DNA from: Candidatus Bacteroides merdavium
Lineage (GTDB): Bacteria > Bacteroidota > Bacteroidia > Bacteroidales > Bacteroidaceae
Direction of reading: 5' to 3'
DNA: 64,000 nt
Assembly (NCBI GenBank): GCA_019116805.1
Contig: DXAV01000008.1
Coordinates: 1 to 64,000 of the forward strand
A program made the translations under genes and the position numbers. Shown one piece after another: positions 61,300 to 64,000 of this stretch (position 1 is its first letter; each line of letters opens with the position of its first letter). The notes beneath the pieces are model-generated. The model saw only the letters and a program-made list of their open reading frames with translations. It was not told the origin of the DNA and did no database searches.

Positions 61300-63651
61300 A
61301 TGAACAAAATCATTAGCAAAGAACAATTTTCAGAAAAAGTGTTCAAATTCGAAGTGGAAGCCCCGCTCATTGCCCGCTCGCGCAAGGCAGGCCACTTCGT
61401 CATCGTCCGCGTGGACGCCAAAGGCGAACGCATGCCGCTGACTATCGCAGGAGCCGACGTACAGAGGGGCACCATTACGCTGGTGGTGCAGGAAGTAGGC
61501 CTCTCGTCCACCAAGTTGTGCCAGCTGAACGAAGGCGACTATATCCTCGACGTAGTAGGTCCGCTGGGACAAGCCACACACATCGAGAACTTCGGTACGG
61601 TAGTATGTGCCGGCGGTGGTGTGGGTGTAGCCCCGATGCTGCCCATCATCCAAGCCCTGAAAGAAGCAGGCAACCGTGTGATTTCTGTCCTGGCCGGCCG
61701 CACCAAGGACTTGATTATCCTCGAAAATGAAGTGCGGAAGTCGTCGGACGAGGTCATCATCATGACCGACGACGGCTCGTATGGCAATAAAGGCCTCGTG
61801 ACCGAAGGCATCGAGAGCGTCATCAAGCGCGAAAAGGTGGACAAATGTTTCGCCATCGGCCCCGCCATCATGATGAAATTCTGCTGCCTGCTGACCAAGA
61901 AATACGATATCCCAACCGACGTGTCGCTGAACACCATCATGGTGGACGGAACGGGCATGTGTGGCGCCTGCCGCATCACCGTGGGCGGAAAGACGAAATT
62001 CGTCTGCGTGGACGGCCCTGAGTTCGACGGCCACCAGGTGGAATGGGACGAAATGTTCAAGCGCATGGGATCGTTCAAGGACGTGGAGCGCGAAGAGATG
62101 AGCCATCTGGAAGCCTCTGTCTGCCACGCCACACCACAAGAGGAAGCATCGGCCGAAACGGCTGCCACAGGAAGAGCCATGACGTCCACCACCCCGATGG
62201 AAGAACTCCTCGACCGCAAAGCTCCCTGGCGTGAGGCCCTGCGCAAGAGCATGAAGCCGAAGGAACGTACCGCCATCGCCCGCTGCCCGATGAACGAACT
62301 CGACCCCGTCTATCGTGCCACAACCCGCACGGAAGAAGTGAACACAGGCTATACCAAGGAACAGGCCATAACCGAAGCCAAGCGATGCCTGGATTGCGCC
62401 AACCCGACGTGTATGCAAGGCTGTCCTGTCAGCATCAACATCCCCTCGTTCATCAAGAACGTGGAGCGCGGCGAGTTTCTCGAAGCGGCTCGCGTGCTGA
62501 AGCACACCTCCTCGCTGCCTGCCGTCTGCGGACGCGTCTGCCCGCAGGAGAAGCAGTGCGAAAGCCAGTGTATCCACCTGAAGATGAACGAACCCGCCGT
62601 GGCTATCGGCAACCTGGAGCGCTTCGTGGCCGATTATGAGCGCGAAAGCGGCAACATCATCCTGCCCGAACTGGCTCCCAAGAACGGCATCAAGGTGGCC
62701 GTCGTAGGTTCGGGCCCTGCCGGTTTGAGCTTTGCAGGCGACATGGTGAAGTATGGCTACGACGTCACCGTTTTCGAAGCCCTGCACGAGATTGGCGGCG
62801 TATTGAAATATGGCATCCCCGAGTTCCGCCTGCCCAACAAGATTGTGGACGTGGAAATCAACAACCTCGAGAAGATGGGCGTGAAGTTCGTCAAGGACTG
62901 CATCATCGGCAAGACAGAAAGTGTGGAAGAACTCCAGAAGGAAGGCTACAAAGGCGTGTTCATCGCCTCGGGTGCCGGCCTGCCCAACTTTATGAACATC
63001 CCTGGCGAGAACTGCGTGAACATCATGTCGAGCAACGAGTACCTGACACGCGTCAACCTGATGGACGCCTCCAATCCCGAAACCGACACCCCCATCAACC
63101 CCGCCAAGCGCGTCATGGTGGTGGGCGGCGGAAATACAGCCATGGACTCCTGCCGCACAGCCAAACGCCTGGGCGCCGAGAAAGTATATATCGTCTATCG
63201 TCGTAGCGAGGCCGAAATGCCCGCCCGACTGGAGGAGGTGAAGCACGCCAAGGAGGAAGGCATCGAATTCCTGACCCTGCACAATCCGCTCGAATACATC
63301 GCTGACGAGAAGGGGGCCGTGAAGCAGGTCATCCTCCAGCAAATGGAGCTGGGCGAACCCGACTCCAGCGGACGACGCAGCCCTGTGCCCATCCCTGGCG
63401 CTACCGTCACGCTCGACATCGACATGGCCGTCGTGGCCGTAGGCGTATCGCCGAACCCCATCGTGCCCAAGTCCGTCAAAGGACTGGAGCTGGGACGCAA
63501 GAACACCATCGCCGTCAACGAGCAGATGCAGAGCAGCATTCCCACTATTTATGCAGGCGGTGACATCGTGCGTGGTGGAGCGACCGTCATCCTCGCCATG
63601 GGCGACGGACGACGCGCGGCAGAAGCCATGCACCACCAGCTTCAAAACTAA
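61300..63651 (+). CDS. Fused NfnA-NfnB-like NADH/ferredoxin:NADP oxidoreductase
   Basis: The 783-residue flavoprotein joins two subunits usually encoded separately. Residues 1-270 are NfnA/dihydroorotate-dehydrogenase-electron-transfer-like, with FAD/NAD sites and a [2Fe-2S] set at Asp216, Cys221, Cys224 and Cys236. Residues about 300-783 are NfnB/GltD-like, with cysteine clusters (CLDCANPTCMQGCP and CGRVCPQEKQCESQC) for [4Fe-4S] centres, FAD motif VVGSGPAGLSFAG near 470 and NADPH motif VVGGGNTAMDSC near 608. Databases often label it DHOD-B/glutamate synthase; no glutamate synthase large subunit is nearby. Electron bifurcation between NADH, NADPH and ferredoxin is inferred. Confidence 0.88.
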   Translation: MNKIISKEQFSEKVFKFEVEAPLIARSRKAGHFVIVRVDAKGERMPLTIAGADVQRGTITLVVQEVGLSSTKLCQLNEGDYILDVVGPLGQATHIENFGTVVCAGGGVGVAPMLPIIQALKEAGNRVISVLAGRTKDLIILENEVRKSSDEVIIMTDDGSYGNKGLVTEGIESVIKREKVDKCFAIGPAIMMKFCCLLTKKYDIPTDVSLNTIMVDGTGMCGACRITVGGKTKFVCVDGPEFDGHQVEWDEMFKRMGSFKDVEREEMSHLEASVCHATPQEEASAETAATGRAMTSTTPMEELLDRKAPWREALRKSMKPKERTAIARCPMNELDPVYRATTRTEEVNTGYTKEQAITEAKRCLDCANPTCMQGCPVSINIPSFIKNVERGEFLEAARVLKHTSSLPAVCGRVCPQEKQCESQCIHLKMNEPAVAIGNLERFVADYERESGNIILPELAPKNGIKVAVVGSGPAGLSFAGDMVKYGYDVTVFEALHEIGGVLKYGIPEFRLPNKIVDVEINNLEKMGVKFVKDCIIGKTESVEELQKEGYKGVFIASGAGLPNFMNIPGENCVNIMSSNEYLTRVNLMDASNPETDTPINPAKRVMVVGGGNTAMDSCRTAKRLGAEKVYIVYRRSEAEMPARLEEVKHAKEEGIEFLTLHNPLEYIADEKGAVKQVILQQMELGEPDSSGRRSPVPIPGATVTLDIDMAVVAVGVSPNPIVPKSVKGLELGRKNTIAVNEQMQSSIPTIYAGGDIVRGGATVILAMGDGRRAAEAMHHQLQN

Positions 63652-63684
63652 AAAGAAGCGTTCATACCACAGTGATCTTTCATG

Positions 63685-63736
63685 ACAGGCAATGCAGAAG
63701 GCTTATTTCGGCCACATGCATTGCCTGTTTTTTTGT
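63685..63736 (+). terminator. Rho-independent terminator of nfn-like gene
   Basis: The perfect 12-bp stem ACAGGCAATGCA (63685-63696) and TGCATTGCCTGT (63717-63728) is followed by seven T residues. Confidence 0.92.
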
Positions 63737-63936
63737 AATTCCTGATAAAATTATTTTCTTTTCCCTCAAAAGAAACACAAATGCAATATGTAACTATATT
63801 CGCCAAATCATTACAAATATATTACAAAATAGTCCAAAAACCATGTTTTTTATCGCAAAAATTGACGTAAATCAAGAAACAAGGGAAGCAAGCCAAATTT
63901 CTCCCCAAAAAGCTTTTATGTTATAAAACATGTCCA

Positions 63937-63976
63937 TATATTTGCATCGGTAAAAAGAAAGGCTGGGCGCCCAGCC
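63937..63976 (+). promoter_or_regulatory. -7 element and 16-bp palindrome at window edge
   Basis: TATATTTG (63937-63944) fits a -7 element reading right. The perfect palindrome GGCTGGGCGCCCAGCC (63961-63976) begins about 10 bases after the expected transcription start. It is probably the leader hairpin or operator of a gene beyond the window. No gene is seen in 63737-64000, which is AT-rich. Confidence 0.45.
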
Positions 63977-64000
63977 ACAGTTTCAATAGGTATTAGCTTA

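Noticed and set aside
61330-63645. Long open frame of about 770 codons on the minus strand
   Set aside because: It is the antisense shadow of the NfnAB-like gene, with no recognisable motif and His-rich low-complexity content.
63672-63926. 84-codon frame after the nfn-like gene
   Set aside because: It overlaps the terminator, has AT-rich drift-like codons and shows no family features.

Overview
The window looks like chromosome of a Bacteroidales bacterium, probably a Bacteroidaceae member with a fairly high GC content. Evidence: a fused lpxC-fabZ gene, Bacteroidales-type protein families (DUF3256, DUF5715, DUF6078, TonB-tailed BlaR1), repeated promoter cores of the form TAnnTTTG placed 30-100 bp before genes, and the lack of Shine-Dalgarno sequences. 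I saw no rRNA or tRNA gene, phage, insertion sequence or CRISPR array. I cannot name the species.

Layout. 0.5-9.4 kb: YitT membrane protein, a DUF3256/msrC pair, an EamA transporter, truA, a DUF5715 lipoprotein, the bifunctional NAD(P)HX repair enzyme, a POT peptide transporter and hpt. 9.4-16.2 kb: adk, obgE-pgeF, a B3/B4 protein, phoH, a small four-helix-bundle (S23-like) gene between inverted repeats, purC, and a relic of a hipBA-like toxin-antitoxin module. 16.2-25 kb: menG-aroE-hydrolase, a TPM/LemA pair, purM, a tandem family of small membrane proteins (one broken by two stop codons), prfA and pyrF. 25-33.8 kb: a hydrolase/lipoprotein operon, DUF6078, an HD hydrolase, the lipid A set lpxD, lpxC-fabZ, lpxA, and miaA. 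33.8-45.7 kb: a secreted Ntn hydrolase with a GH3 glucosidase, a five-gene BlaI/BlaR1/thioredoxin operon, and a hemerythrin/LuxR pair. 46-53 kb: a likely iron or haem locus of cytochrome c maturation, di-haem oxidoreductase, imelysin and porin genes. 53-57 kb: an SPFH operon. 57-64 kb: rplU-rpmA, serS, a sugar MFS transporter and a fused NfnAB-like flavoprotein.

The most unusual content lies between the genes. First, at least nine intergenic regions carry short arrays of imperfect palindromes with a 22-23 bp period. Each array has its own palindromic word, and most lie upstream of a promoter. Second, at least four families of long hairpins are built from short-period repeats (7-9 bp units, then a loop, then their reverse complement). 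Several run into the 3' end of the preceding gene and encode its last residues and stop codon. Third, one hairpin family (units GAGCTAC/AAGCTAC) has its two arms separated by an AT-richer four-helix-bundle gene, giving a cassette of about 0.5 kb with perfect 17-bp inverted ends. That cassette and its gene-free relatives elsewhere in the window are my best candidate for an undescribed mobile or RNA-linked system.

All product calls come from reading motifs and gene order. No database search was possible.
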